Assembly (NCBI GenBank): GCA_016860845.1
Contig: BOKF01000004.1
Coordinates: forward strand, 248,001 to 312,000
From: Chloroflexota bacterium
GTDB lineage: Bacteria; Chloroflexota; Anaerolineae; 4572-78; J111
Length of the DNA: 64,000 nucleotides
Direction: 5' to 3'
Numbering within the stretch: the stretch's first letter is position 1; each line of letters starts with the position of its first letter. Under the pieces are notes generated by a model. That model saw only the letters and a program-made list of their open reading frames with translations, had not been told where the DNA came from and ran no database searches. This document shows, piece after piece, positions 35,321-44,269 of this stretch. The translations under genes and the position numbers were made by a program.

Positions 35321-36700
35321 TTAACGGTCCAAGTAGGGCAGCAGCCCCTTAATTACAATTCCCAGACCCAGCAGGGTCACAACCGTCGCACTGGCAAGAG
35401 GCAGCAGGCCCGGCCACCGAGCCAGACTGCTTCTATGGCTCAACCTATCCAACAGCGATTTCGAACGGACCAATAGGATACCGATGATCATGAGGACTCC
35501 CGCCAGGCCAAAGCTAAAGGCCACAATTAAACCCAGGCCCAGTAAAATCCGGTTGAGGCCTATGGCAATGAGCATAATACCCAGCGCTTCTGGGCAGGGA
35601 ACCAGGCCGCCGGAAATCCCCAAAGCTAATAAGTCAGTCAATTTTACGTGCTCCGGGAAAGGATGGTGATGATTATGGTCATGCGGGTGACCGTGATGAT
35701 GGCCCTCTTTTCCGAGAGCGCACCACCGCGTCCACACCAACCGACCGCCCATGTAGATTACCAATAAGCCCGACAAAATTTCCAGTGAGGGCGTCAGAAT
35801 GTTAGGGACAATGAATTGGCTGGCCAGCAATGCCAGTAAACCGATCACAATGACGGAGACAGTATGAGTAAAGGTCACAATGCCCCCCAGCACCATCGCG
35901 TGGCCAATCGTGCCACGACTGCCGATCAAGTAAGCTGCCAACAGGGTTTTACCATGGCCGGGCGTCAGGGCGTGCAATCCCCCCAGAAGTGCCGACAACC
36001 CCAGGGCAATGAATAAAAAGAGCAATGATAAGTCAGGGTCGTACAAATAATGGGTTAATTGCTTCTGCCCGGCGGAGACACCGTCGGGCATGTCCATTTT
36101 AGCCAGCGCGTCAGCCTCGCCAAAATCCAGGGGGGCCTCAGGCTTGATGATGTAATCCACACGAATACTGGCCTGGAAAATATCGGGCTCTTGTTGGGTC
36201 AGGTTAACCCAACGCGCGGCATCTGCCAGGGCATTCACCAGGTAAATCCCAATATCGGGCTGATGATTGTTTTTGTAGAAGAAGTGATGGCTGCCCCGGT
36301 GACCCGCCGGTAAGTCGGTGTGTAAATTAAAGCGAATGACGCCCACCCCGGCTCTCAAGTCCAGAGGAGTCGAAAACTCAAGGTTGGTTGCAGTCAGTGA
36401 GGTGGGCCGGTCATCAACTTCAAAAGTAACGTCTTTTAGAAAAAGATCAATATAGGTCTGGCTTTCGGCTGGGGAGATGTGATCATCCTGGTCAGTATCA
36501 ATCAGTGCCAAAATCCGAGGCGCAACCAGCGCCCCAGGGTAAAGTTCAACCTGCAAGGTAATCCGGTTAGGCGCCATGGTGATGTAGGTAACCTGATAAA
36601 ATTCATCAAACGGATGAGCGACTGTAGTGGGCGGTAGGATGACCAGCAAACTCATCAAGGAAACCAAGATAGAAATCTTGTACCAGGTAAGAATCTTCAT
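35321..36700 (-). CDS. NicO/RcnA-family metal exporter with periplasmic domain
   Basis: A 459-residue membrane protein. After a signal-like helix an outside domain (about 30-210) includes an EF-hand-like loop (DTDQDDHISPAE). The transporter part (about 225-455) has the NicO signatures GLHALTPGHGKT and SGGLVPCPEAL, with a His-rich cytoplasmic loop (HHHGHPHDHNHHH) that would bind Ni, Co or Cu. RcnA-type proteins export Ni and Co. Its promoter is near consensus (TTGACA-17-TAATAT) with a TCTTAC-N5-GTAAGA-type operator on the -10, so it is probably repressed until a metal appears. Confidence 0.88.
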   Translation of the reverse strand: MKILTWYKISILVSLMSLLVILPPTTVAHPFDEFYQVTYITMAPNRITLQVELYPGALVAPRILALIDTDQDDHISPAESQTYIDLFLKDVTFEVDDRPTSLTATNLEFSTPLDLRAGVGVIRFNLHTDLPAGHRGSHHFFYKNNHQPDIGIYLVNALADAARWVNLTQQEPDIFQASIRVDYIIKPEAPLDFGEADALAKMDMPDGVSAGQKQLTHYLYDPDLSLLFLFIALGLSALLGGLHALTPGHGKTLLAAYLIGSRGTIGHAMVLGGIVTFTHTVSVIVIGLLALLASQFIVPNILTPSLEILSGLLVIYMGGRLVWTRWCALGKEGHHHGHPHDHNHHHPFPEHVKLTDLLALGISGGLVPCPEALGIMLIAIGLNRILLGLGLIVAFSFGLAGVLMIIGILLVRSKSLLDRLSHRSSLARWPGLLPLASATVVTLLGLGIVIKGLLPYLDR

Positions 36701-36736
36701 AACGCCTCAGTAAAAAGCCAGCTTGACCCATCTAAA

Positions 36737-36781
36737 TCTTATAACTTGTAAGATATTACCACTACTATTAACTTATGTCAA
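36737..36781 (-). promoter_or_regulatory. Consensus promoter with TCTTAC-N5-GTAAGA operator
   Basis: On the minus strand TTGACA (36781-36776), 17 bp, TAATAT (36758-36753), overlapped by ATCTTAC-aagtt-ATAAGAT. It drives the NicO exporter and is the clearest repressor-style member of this class. Confidence 0.8.
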
Positions 36782-36821
36782 TTCTTCTTTAGGAGGCAGA
36801 CACTCCTCGGATAGCCCAAAT

Positions 36822-36876
36822 CTTTACCAAATCTTCATAAAGACTTCAAGCCAGCTTTAAGATAGCCTGATACTCT
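36822..36876 (+). promoter_or_regulatory. OmpR/PhoB-type promoter: four 11-bp direct repeats
   Basis: CTTTAC, CTTCAT, CTTCAA and CTTTAA start every 11 bp from 36822, then 10 bp, then -10 TACTCT (36871-36876). It drives the selenoprotein candidate at 36965. Confidence 0.75.
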
Positions 36877-36964
36877 CCGAGTGAAATAACAATAAGATTT
36901 AACAATCTACGTATAACTTACCAAACCTTTATTATGAGGTGATGTTATTACAGGAGGAACAAGC

Positions 36965-37447
36965 TTGTCCAAAAAAGGAAAAAACAAAAGAAGTACGGTT
37001 CAACCCGTTACCAAGCCTTCGTGGTGGCTCTGGGCCGTGGTTGCCGGTGTTTTCTTAATTATCGCCGGGTTAAGCTACGTCCTGATCATTGGCACCAACA
37101 CCCCTGAAACAGGCACACCCAAACTTGTCGTTGACCGCACAGAGGTTGATGAAGGCTATCAAAAGTTGGGGGCCACGGTGCGCACCGCGTTTAAGCTGCA
37201 TAACGAGGGTAACGCGACGCTCCGCGTCCTCGATCAGCCACAAGTAAAAGTCGTAGAGGGTTGCTGACCCCCCCAAGCTGTCGTCAGTTCGACGACGATT
37301 AAGCCCGGGCAGGAAGCCGAACTCTCTATGGAGTACATGATGCATGAGGGGATGGATGGTCCTCACCGCTTTGAAGTGATCGTGCGGACCAACGATCCCA
37401 AGAATCCCCAGATGATTTTGGTCGCCAAATCCGATTGGGGACCGTAA
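36965..37447 (+). CDS. Membrane-anchored selenoprotein candidate (Cys-Sec-Pro-Pro)
   Basis: 160 codons read through one in-frame TGA at 37265-37267. N-terminal basic stretch and one membrane helix (about 20-42), then a beta-sandwich, DUF1573-like (VVDRTEVDEGYQKLGATVRT, FKLHNEGNATLRVL). At residues 100-101 the sequence is Cys-TGA-Pro-Pro; related proteins as I recall them have Cys-Cys-Pro-Pro here. The frame then continues sensibly (SSTTIKPGQEAELSMEYMM, VIVRTNDPKNPQMIL) to TAA. A hairpin with a 5-nt loop lies 18 nt after the TGA. Start is TTG 36965 with GGAGGAAC upstream. A plain nonsense mutation is the alternative. Confidence 0.72.
37280..37296 (+). promoter_or_regulatory. SECIS-like hairpin of the 36965 gene
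   Basis: GUCGUC, loop AGUUC, GACGAC (a flanking U-G pair extends it). The loop starts 18 nt after the UGA and has G at its second base, meeting the bacterial SECIS rules I recall (16-37 nt, early loop G). Confidence 0.55.
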
Positions 37448-37480
37448 GCGATTAAGGAATAGGAGTCAATTTATATCCCC

Positions 37481-37545
37481 GCCATTTGGCGGGGGTAGTA
37501 CCGGGCAAAATGGCGCTATCCATATTACCGTTTCTTGACTAAACT
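37481..37545 (+). promoter_or_regulatory. Palindrome-array promoter before 37731
   Basis: GCCATTTGGC (37481), 14 bp, GCAAAATGGC (37505), GC, -35 TATCCA, 17 bp, -10 TAAACT (37540-37545). The leader that follows is about 180 nt. Confidence 0.75.
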
Positions 37546-37600
37546 ACTTTATGTTTTGTGCCGGCAAACGATACCAAGAGATTTTCATCGAAGGAGCTTG

Positions 37601-37627
37601 GTGAATGATACCCTAATCTCGTTTTAA
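37601..37627 (+). other. Eight-codon leader ORF (MNDTLISF, stop)
   Basis: GTG start with AAGGAGC upstream, reading M-N-D-T-L-I-S-F then TAA. The first residues copy the MNDxILF start of the genes at 5474 and 6006. It may be a decayed copy of that leader or a short upstream peptide. Confidence 0.35.
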
Positions 37628-37730
37628 CCTAAAACTTAGCCCCATTTAGTCTGATGAGAACTTTCCTACTCATAATGGCTCTACTATTTAAGCAAACTAG
37701 ATTACTGGATTAGAAAGGAATTTCAACCCC

Positions 37731-38504
37731 ATGCCCCAACGGGACTTGATCAAGATCATCTTCGTACTATTTCTCCTCTTAACCTTCCCCAGCTTTGCCC
37801 TGGCCGATGTCGGCAGCGAAGGGTTCAAGCAAGAGATTGATGGCTACCAGGTCGAACTGGTTTTTGCCGCCGGACAGGCCCACCTCGGCAGTAACGAGCT
37901 CGCTATAAAATTACATAATGCTCACGGTCAACCGCTCAACGATGTGGTGGTTAAAGTCAGTATCGTCCGACCTGACCCAACCCTTCAGGCTGAACCTCCG
38001 GTTGAGGCACACGACCCCGACCAAATGGATCACGCGGCTGAAGACAATGCAGCCGGCCACTCGGAAGAAGTCAACGCCGGCGATCACGCCATGATGGCTG
38101 ACGTGGTTCATTCCGACGAGATTGAGGAGCCGGCCCACCAAGAGGCCGTGCCCTTAGAAGCCAGCCCTGATGATCATATCGCCGCCAGCGCTGACATCTC
38201 TCACGAAGCTGAAGGTGAGGGACATCACGGTGAGGCTGAGAATATGGTGGCCCAACTGATCGCCGCCCCGGCCGCCGGACACTATCAGGGTCACGTCGAT
38301 TTTACCGACACCGGCGCCTGGCTGGTCAAAGTCAATTTTGTGGCAGACGGCGAGGCCAAAGAGGCTAACTTTATCGTGGAAGCGGCCCGAAATGCCTCCA
38401 CCTGGTGGATCATTAGTGGTTTTGTGGGTCTGAATGCTCTGGTCATCGTCGTGGCGGCGGTGCTGAAAAGAAACCCGGTTGAAACCAGAAAAGGGAAAGG
38501 GTGA
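37731..38504 (+). CDS. Exported FixH/YtkA-like protein with His/Asp-rich insert
   Basis: A 257-residue protein: signal peptide (about 1-26), a FixH/YtkA-like beta domain (YQVELVFAAGQAHLGSNELAIKLHNAHGQPL, then GHYQGHVDFTDTGAWLVKVNF) split by a long His/Asp/Glu-rich insert (about 90-170) and a C-terminal membrane helix (about 225-246). The insert could bind metal. Its stop overlaps the start region of the membrane ferredoxin gene, so the two are coupled; FixH- and CcoG-type proteins also pair in cytochrome oxidase assembly, which may be the role here. Confidence 0.82.
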   Translation: MPQRDLIKIIFVLFLLLTFPSFALADVGSEGFKQEIDGYQVELVFAAGQAHLGSNELAIKLHNAHGQPLNDVVVKVSIVRPDPTLQAEPPVEAHDPDQMDHAAEDNAAGHSEEVNAGDHAMMADVVHSDEIEEPAHQEAVPLEASPDDHIAASADISHEAEGEGHHGEAENMVAQLIAAPAAGHYQGHVDFTDTGAWLVKVNFVADGEAKEANFIVEAARNASTWWIISGFVGLNALVIVVAAVLKRNPVETRKGKG

Positions 38505-39961
38505 GGATCATGCGGAACGTAGAAGAATCAACCGTCCCAACGAGAGAAAAAACAACATCGCCGCTAGTAATCAAATTAGAGGAAGCGACGCGGCCGAATG
38601 TGGATGTGGCGGTACTGCCAGTTGACGGGAATTTGCTGCAGAATAAGCTTATCGGCGGGATATTTAGAAGCCGTTTGTTTCCAGGGATGTTTCAGTGGCT
38701 AACTCTGGGCGTCTTCGCTTTGATTATTTATCAACTGTTGTTGGGTCCGATTAAGGCCCACGACAACTTTGGTACGGCCATGACCTGGGTGTTGTGGTGG
38801 CCGCTGATCCCCATTATCTTCCTGGCGGTTGGCCGTTTCTGGTGCGCCGTGTGTCCCTTTGCCACCCTCAACGATGTCGTGCAAAAATTTGTTGGCAACA
38901 ATCGCCCGGTGCCCAAATTTTTGAAGAAATACGGCATCTGGATTATTGACGCCGCTTTTATCCTGATTACCTGGGGGGACCATGTCTGGGGCGTGGTGGA
39001 ATCGCCGTGGGGTTCGGGCATCCTGCTGCTGATGCTCATCACCGGCGTGGTGGTTTCGGGCGCCTTTTGGGAGCGCCGGACCTGGTGCCGCTACTTATGC
39101 TTCCTGGGCGGGCTATCCGGCAACTATGCCCGCACAGGCATGGTGGCACTGCGGGCGACCCCGGAAATATGTGCCAAGTGCAAAGTAAGCGCCTGCTACA
39201 AAGGTAGCGCCAAAGCCCCCGGCTGCCCCATGTTTGAGTTTCCCCGGACGATGGCCACGACGGCTCTGTGCAACCTGTGCAGCTACTGTGTCAAGTCCTG
39301 CCCCAATAACTCGATCCGGCTGACCCTACGCTTGCCCACCCAGGAATTATGGTTCATTCGCAAGCCCAAGTTTGAGGAAGCCTTCCTGGCGGTGGTGATT
39401 ATGGGTATTGTCTTTGTCCAGAACGTGACGATGTTAGAAGTCTGGCAGTCTATCTTACGCTGGTTGGAAAGCGTCACCGGTACCACCAGTTACTATGTCA
39501 CCTTTACCATCACCTTTATCATCGCTATGCTGATCCCCATCACGCTCTTGGCCCTGACTGCCCTGGTGGCCAAGAAATTTAACAATGATTCGCTGACCCA
39601 AAACTTTGCCAAGTTTGGCTATGCCATCATTCCCCTGGATGTGGCCGGACACGTCGGCCATAACCTGTTTCATCTGCTGGCTGAAGGCAAAGCCGTCTTC
39701 TTCACCGCGCTGACGATGTTTGGCCAGGAGGTTTCGGAAGCATCACCGGCGCTCCTGAGTGGACCGACCATCCAGATGCTCCAATACGGCCTAATTGCCC
39801 TGGGTGTCATTGGCTCGTTGTACACGGCCTATCGTATTGCCCACAGCAACTATGATCAAGGGCGAACCTGGGGCGCATTTGCTCCCTACGCGGTGCTAGT
39901 GTTGCTGCTTGGGATGGTTAATATCTGGCTCTTTATTCTACCGATGGCGATGAGAATGTAA
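38501..39961 (+). CDS. Polyferredoxin membrane protein, NapH/CcoG-like
   Basis: A 486-residue protein with about eight membrane helices and Cys motifs for Fe-S clusters: FWCAVCPFATLNDV in one loop, CRYLCFLGG, CAKCKVSACYKG and CNLCSYCVKSCPNNSI (a 4Fe-4S ferredoxin motif) in the main loop. Such proteins pass electrons across the membrane to a redox or copper-assembly partner. GTG 38501 overlaps the upstream stop; ATG 38510 is the alternative start. A strong terminator follows. Confidence 0.88.
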   Translation: MRIMRNVEESTVPTREKTTSPLVIKLEEATRPNVDVAVLPVDGNLLQNKLIGGIFRSRLFPGMFQWLTLGVFALIIYQLLLGPIKAHDNFGTAMTWVLWWPLIPIIFLAVGRFWCAVCPFATLNDVVQKFVGNNRPVPKFLKKYGIWIIDAAFILITWGDHVWGVVESPWGSGILLLMLITGVVVSGAFWERRTWCRYLCFLGGLSGNYARTGMVALRATPEICAKCKVSACYKGSAKAPGCPMFEFPRTMATTALCNLCSYCVKSCPNNSIRLTLRLPTQELWFIRKPKFEEAFLAVVIMGIVFVQNVTMLEVWQSILRWLESVTGTTSYYVTFTITFIIAMLIPITLLALTALVAKKFNNDSLTQNFAKFGYAIIPLDVAGHVGHNLFHLLAEGKAVFFTALTMFGQEVSEASPALLSGPTIQMLQYGLIALGVIGSLYTAYRIAHSNYDQGRTWGAFAPYAVLVLLLGMVNIWLFILPMAMRM

Positions 39962-40024
39962 TTCTTGAAGATGACCCGTTGGTAACAGCGACAACCCTCG
40001 TTAAAAAGAAAAGCTTTTATACCT

Positions 40025-40071
40025 GACCGGTGGGAAAATAAGTTAACCATCATTTCCCACCGGTCTTTTTT
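40025..40071 (+). terminator. Rho-independent terminator
   Basis: GACCGGTGGGAAA, 15-nt loop, TTTCCCACCGGTC (13-bp perfect stem), then six T. It ends the 37731-39961 operon. Confidence 0.92.
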
Positions 40072-40089
40072 ACCTACGCCTCATAACAG

Positions 40090-40179
40090 GTCGAATGGCC
40101 TGATTTAAGACCAAGCCATTTGGCGGGGGTGATACCGCGTCATTCGGCGCTAACGCCAGCTCTTTTTTTGAGTTAAACT
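40090..40179 (+). promoter_or_regulatory. Palindrome-array promoter, three sites
   Basis: GTCGAATGGC (40090), 15 bp, GCCATTTGGC (40115), 14 bp, GTCATTCGGC (40139), GC, weak -35 TAACGC, 17 bp, -10 TAAACT (40174-40179). It drives the HMA-membrane protein. Confidence 0.75.
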
Positions 40180-40240
40180 GGGAGTAATATTTTTCACAGA
40201 ACACTGGGGTTTGGATTACGTTCAAACCAGGAGCTTGACA

Positions 40241-41005
40241 ATGACAACTCAACCCGTTTCCCTTCAACAAACAACCCTCGCCATTCGCGGGATGACCTGT
40301 ATGGGCTGCGCAGCGACGATCGAGCGAACACTCATAGTTTTACCCGGAGTTCGAACTGTGCGAGTTGATCTGGCCACCAAGAAAGCTCAGGTGAGTTATG
40401 ATACCACTCTGGTGGGTGTGCCCGAACTGGCTGCGGCTGTAGTGAAAGCTGGTTATACCGTAGATCAAGGCTCTCCCCATCCCCTCCAGCAGCCATCCAC
40501 ATCGAATGAAGCCAGCTATCCCTGGACACGCCCTGCCCTTTTTAGTCTATTGGGGATGGCCGGATTGATGGCGCTTTACCTGATCCTGGTCAGCCTGGCC
40601 GAAGGATGGAGCCACGCGGTCGAGCTTCTGTTTGAAGATGCCTGGCTGGTCGGGCCGATTATGGCCGGCTTTGGAGTGCAGGTTGGCTTGTATACCTACC
40701 TCAAAACGGGGCTCCACGCTGCGGCTCACGGCACAGGTGCTCTGACTGGGGCCGGCGGCGGCACTTCGACGGCGGCGATGGTTGCCTGCTGTGCCCACCA
40801 CATCACCGATGTTTTGCCCCTGTTGGGCCTGTCGGCGGCAGCCACCTTCCTGGCGGAGTACCGGATACCTTTTATGCTGGTTGGCCTGGCAACGAACCTG
40901 ATCGGGATTGGCGTGATGAGCTTTCTGATTATCCGGCAGCGGCGCTGCCTGGCCGAGTGTACTTTGAAGAGCCAGCCTGAACCATCTACATCTGTATGTC
41001 ACTAA
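40241..41005 (+). CDS. HMA domain fused to a four-helix membrane protein
   Basis: A 254-residue protein. The N-terminal HMA domain (about 10-75) has intact metal site GMTCMGC. Membrane helices (about 100-120, 135-155, 180-205, 215-235) include GTSTAAMVACCAHHITDVLPLLG, where Cys-Cys-x-His-His could pass a metal through the membrane, somewhat like MerT. I chose ATG 40241, after CAGGAGCTTGACA. It probably takes up or exports a soft metal; direction and ion are unknown. Confidence 0.85.
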   Translation: MTTQPVSLQQTTLAIRGMTCMGCAATIERTLIVLPGVRTVRVDLATKKAQVSYDTTLVGVPELAAAVVKAGYTVDQGSPHPLQQPSTSNEASYPWTRPALFSLLGMAGLMALYLILVSLAEGWSHAVELLFEDAWLVGPIMAGFGVQVGLYTYLKTGLHAAAHGTGALTGAGGGTSTAAMVACCAHHITDVLPLLGLSAAATFLAEYRIPFMLVGLATNLIGIGVMSFLIIRQRRCLAECTLKSQPEPSTSVCH

Positions 41006-41010
41006 ACAAA

Positions 41011-41092
41011 GTAGCAGCGTAACAAAGTAGCAAAGCCTGTTACCCCACCCCTTCGGGTGCGCCGCAGGATGTGCTACTTGTTACCCTGCTAC
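41011..41092 (+). repeat. Long inverted repeat in the leader of the lipoprotein gene
   Basis: The left arm at 41011-41032 is almost the exact complement of the right arm at 41072-41092 (about 21 bp), enclosing 39 nt with its own small CACCC/GGGTG hairpin. The right arm ends 6 nt before AAGGAG of the gene at 41114. Confidence 0.7.
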
Positions 41093-41113
41093 CTGAAAAG
41101 GAGATTATATCTA

Positions 41114-41638
41114 ATGAAACAAGGAATCCTGCTCATCCTCATTATCACTGTCACCGGCCTTCTGGCCGCCTGTAGCGGTGGAGTAGTGCAACCCCAAACT
41201 GCCCAAGCCGGAGTGACGCAAGCTGAAGTAGCTCAACCGGAGGCGGCTCAGGCTCAAGAGCTTCAAATCGAGACCGCTCAAGCCCAACCGGCAGCGCCAG
41301 CCTTTGAGACCCAGTGGAATGACGAGAAAGCGGTTAGGATTGAGGTTACTCCGCTCAACCTACCTCAAGGCGGAGCAAGCCTGGATTTTTCTGTTGTCTT
41401 CGACACCCACTCGGTTGACCTGGGTTTTGACCCTGTGGCTATCAGCGTTTTACGAGACAACACCGGGCGCGAATATCCCGCTCTGGAGTGGAAAGGGGAT
41501 GGTCCGGGCGGTCATCACCGGTCGGGGACATTGCGGTTTGAAGCTCCCAACCCGAGTCCCAAATCGGTGGAGGTCGTCATCCGCGATGTCGCCAAAGTAC
41601 CGGAACGGGCCTTTCGCTGGAGCTTAACCGACAAATAA
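41114..41638 (+). CDS. Conserved lipoprotein, paralogue of 4256
   Basis: A 174-residue lipoprotein with lipobox GLLAAC, a low-complexity Gln/Ala spacer (TAQAGVTQAEVAQPEAAQA) and the same beta domain as 4256 (VEVTPLNLPQGGASLDFSVV, FDTHSVDLGFDP, VVIRDVAKVPERAFRW). A GHHRSG segment keeps the His pair. The function is unknown. It is 36 bp before the membrane-anchored gene at 41679 and is probably co-transcribed with it. Confidence 0.82.
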   Translation: MKQGILLILIITVTGLLAACSGGVVQPQTAQAGVTQAEVAQPEAAQAQELQIETAQAQPAAPAFETQWNDEKAVRIEVTPLNLPQGGASLDFSVVFDTHSVDLGFDPVAISVLRDNTGREYPALEWKGDGPGGHHRSGTLRFEAPNPSPKSVEVVIRDVAKVPERAFRWSLTDK

Positions 41639-41678
41639 ATTGAGCCTGATAAACTTACTCTTATAAGGAAGACTGCTG

Positions 41679-42761
41679 ATGGATACCCTCGATCAAGACC
41701 AACTTTCGCCTCTACCCACCAGTGAAATGGCCGCAACCTCGTCTGCGCAGGTAACATTGGATGAACCAGATAGCGAAATCTTTGAAGACTCATCCACGCC
41801 GTCAGAACCGGATGAGCCAAGCAAGTTGGAAACCACCGCGACCGGCCAAGGATATGGTTATTGGCCGCTCTACCTGTTCTTCACCTTTATCTTGGGGCTT
41901 GGGAGTGGCTACCTGATTTGGGGACGCACGGCTCTCACGCCCCCCTCCCCAGCTCCCCGCCAGGTTAGTGCCGCAACAGAACAGCCTGCGCCGGTGAGCC
42001 AGGTCACGTTGCCTGAAAGCTACACCCTGCCGGTTTCCTTCGGCGACATTGGTCCTCGTTTAGTGGCTGCCGGGGCGATTGACTATGATCGCTTTGTCCA
42101 GCTCTATGCCGACGCGGGCCAACCTCTGACGGAAGAACAACTAAAAATCCTGACCACAGGCAGTGATGCCCCTGTCGTCATCAATGGCAACAACGCCTAC
42201 TTTCTGCTCAACTTTCTCTGGGCCGTGGGCTTGACCAATCAAAACCGAATACTGACAGAGGGGCTGCTGCAGCAGAACAGTAAGGGTGATATTAGCGGCT
42301 TTGCTTCGACCGGCGGCTGGACGATAGGCACGAAGCCGGTTACGGAGTTGTACGCCAGTACCCCCCTAATCAAATTGTCCACTGAGCAGCAAACGCGCCT
42401 GGAGACTGTTGCTCAGGGAGTTTATCGTCCCTGCTGCAACAACCATACCGCTTTCCCGGACTGCAATCACGGCATGGCCATGTTAGGTCTGCTGGAATTG
42501 ATGGCCGCGCAGGGGGCGAGCGAGGATGAGATGTTTGCGGCGGCCAAGTATGTCAATGCCTTTTGGTTCCCGCAGCAAATGCTAGAGTTGGCGGTGGTCT
42601 ATAAAGTCAGCAAGAATCAGGATTTTGCTCAAATTGACGCCCGCGAACTGGTTGGACCGAACCTCTCTTCCGCAACGGGTTATCAACAGGCTCACAAGTG
42701 GTTAGCCGACAATGGGTTGCTAAAGGAAGGACCCAACAGCGGCAGCAACTGCGGCGTGTAA
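41679..42761 (+). CDS. Membrane-anchored conserved protein with Cys/His motif
   Basis: A 360-residue protein: acidic cytoplasmic start, one membrane helix (about 66-88), a Pro-rich stalk, then an outside helical domain (about 115-345) with RPCCNNHTAFPDCNHGMAML, where Cys-Cys, Cys and two His could bind a metal, and a final Cys near the end (SGSNCGV). I recall this motif in uncharacterised Chloroflexota proteins but not a function. Its neighbours point to metal or thiol chemistry. Confidence 0.8.
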   Translation: MDTLDQDQLSPLPTSEMAATSSAQVTLDEPDSEIFEDSSTPSEPDEPSKLETTATGQGYGYWPLYLFFTFILGLGSGYLIWGRTALTPPSPAPRQVSAATEQPAPVSQVTLPESYTLPVSFGDIGPRLVAAGAIDYDRFVQLYADAGQPLTEEQLKILTTGSDAPVVINGNNAYFLLNFLWAVGLTNQNRILTEGLLQQNSKGDISGFASTGGWTIGTKPVTELYASTPLIKLSTEQQTRLETVAQGVYRPCCNNHTAFPDCNHGMAMLGLLELMAAQGASEDEMFAAAKYVNAFWFPQQMLELAVVYKVSKNQDFAQIDARELVGPNLSSATGYQQAHKWLADNGLLKEGPNSGSNCGV

Positions 42762-42844
42762 TTTTACCGAGGTAAAGGACAACACCAGTCATTTGAAGTT
42801 ATGCTGCCAGTGAAAATAGTATTTAAACAGAGATGGAGAAAAAG

Positions 42845-43777
42845 ATGAAGATTGCAAGTGATGTCACCGAATTGATTGGCAACACGCCCCTGGTCCGGCT
42901 GCGGCGTCTCACAAAAGGTGCAGTCGCCGATGTCGTGGCCAAGCTGGAATTTTACAACCCGGCTCACAGCGTTAAAGACCGGATTGGGGTGTCGATGATT
43001 GATGCAGCGGAGAAAGCCGGTTTAATCAAGCCGGATACGATTATCCTGGAACCGACCAGTGGCAATACTGGCATTGCGCTGGCCTTTGTCTGCGCAGCGC
43101 GGGGCTACAAGTGTACGCTGATCATGCCCGAAACCATGAGTAAGGAGCGGCGGGCACTGTTAAGAGCGTACGGCGCTGAGTTAATCCTCACTCCAGGCAG
43201 TGAGGGTATGCCCGGCGCGATCAAACGAGCGGAGGAAATGGCCGCTGCCGACCCCCGTTATTTCATCCCGCAGCAATTTAAGAACCCGGCCAATCCTGAA
43301 ATTCATCGCCAAACCACCGCGGAAGAAATTTGGCGAGATACCGATGGCCAAGCCGACATCCTGGTAGCCGGAATCGGCACCGGGGGAACGATTACGGGCG
43401 TCGGCGAGGTCATCAAAGCCCGCAAGCCCTCTTTCCGCTGTATAGCCGTTGAGCCAGATGCCTCACCTGTGCTGTCGGGCGGGCCAAAAGGTCCTCATGT
43501 CATTCAGGGTATCGGTGCTGGTTTTGTTCCAGAGATTCTTAACACGCAGATCTACGACGAGATTATCCGGGTGAAAAATGAAGACGCCCTGGAGACAGCT
43601 CGCCGGGCTGCTCGAGAGGAAGGCCTGCTGGTCGGGATTTCCTCCGGCGCGGCCATCTGGGCCGCCTTACAAGTAGCCAGCCGAAGAGAAAATGAGGGTA
43701 AATTAATTGTCGTCATCATTCCGTCTTTCGGTGAGCGCTATCTCAGTACCGCCTTATTTTCCGGCTTAACCGACTAG
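42845..43777 (+). CDS. cysK: Cysteine synthase (O-acetylserine sulfhydrylase)
   Basis: A 310-residue PLP enzyme that makes cysteine from O-acetylserine and sulfide. Features: [11 protein letters not shown] at the start, the PLP Lys in [11 protein letters not shown], the substrate loop [12 protein letters not shown], the phosphate loop [10 protein letters not shown] and a C-terminal GISSGAA. I chose ATG 42845 because GGAG lies 7 bases upstream; ATG 42833 is the alternative. Placed among thiol and copper genes, it may supply Cys for metal buffering. Cystathionine beta-synthase-like specificity cannot be excluded. Confidence 0.92.
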   Translation: MKIASDVTELIGNTPLVRLRRLTKGAVADVVAKLEFYNPAHSVKDRIGVSMIDAAEKAGLIKPDTIILEPTSGNTGIALAFVCAARGYKCTLIMPETMSKERRALLRAYGAELILTPGSEGMPGAIKRAEEMAAADPRYFIPQQFKNPANPEIHRQTTAEEIWRDTDGQADILVAGIGTGGTITGVGEVIKARKPSFRCIAVEPDASPVLSGGPKGPHVIQGIGAGFVPEILNTQIYDEIIRVKNEDALETARRAAREEGLLVGISSGAAIWAALQVASRRENEGKLIVVIIPSFGERYLSTALFSGLTD

Positions 43778-43807
43778 AAACAAAAGTGCTACGACAGGAG
43801 ATTGAGC

Positions 43808-44266
43808 ATGAAAAAGAACAAGCACTCCAAAAAAAATCTACCCAATCCACCCCACTCGCAAAGAATCCGCATCTTTGGCTTTGGCGCGATCGTGCTGCTG
43901 GTGCTAGGGGCTGCCGGTTATCTGCTCGTTACCGCCCTCTGGCCCAATCTGCCCACCCCGACGGCTAATATCATTGACCTCACTGCCGATATGGGTGGGT
44001 TTAGTCAACAGGAGATGCGTCTCAAGGCAGGCCAGCCGGTGACCGTCCGCCTGACCAGTCTGGACAATTCCCACCATACCGACGGCGGCGGCCAGCACCA
44101 ATGGGCGGTGGATGAACTCGGGGTAAGTATCGTTGCGCCTCCGTTAGGCAGCAATTCAGCCACCTTCACCCCTGACCAGCCCGGCGTCTACACCTTTTAC
44201 TGTGATATGTGCTGTGGAGGGCGGGCCAATCCGACCATGCAGGGCAAACTCGTCGTCGAGGCTTAA
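43808..44266 (+). CDS. Membrane-anchored CuA-like cupredoxin
   Basis: A 152-residue protein with one N-terminal helix (about 22-42) and an outside cupredoxin domain (about 55-150). The copper-site loop reads FYCDMCCGGRANPTMQG, like the CuA loop of cytochrome oxidase subunit II but with different His spacing; a His in GGQHQWAVDELG is the likely upstream ligand. It probably carries electrons or delivers copper. It ends 3 bp before ccdA-like 44270, so they share a transcript. Confidence 0.87.
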   Translation: MKKNKHSKKNLPNPPHSQRIRIFGFGAIVLLVLGAAGYLLVTALWPNLPTPTANIIDLTADMGGFSQQEMRLKAGQPVTVRLTSLDNSHHTDGGGQHQWAVDELGVSIVAPPLGSNSATFTPDQPGVYTFYCDMCCGGRANPTMQGKLVVEA

Positions 44267-44269
44267 GCA

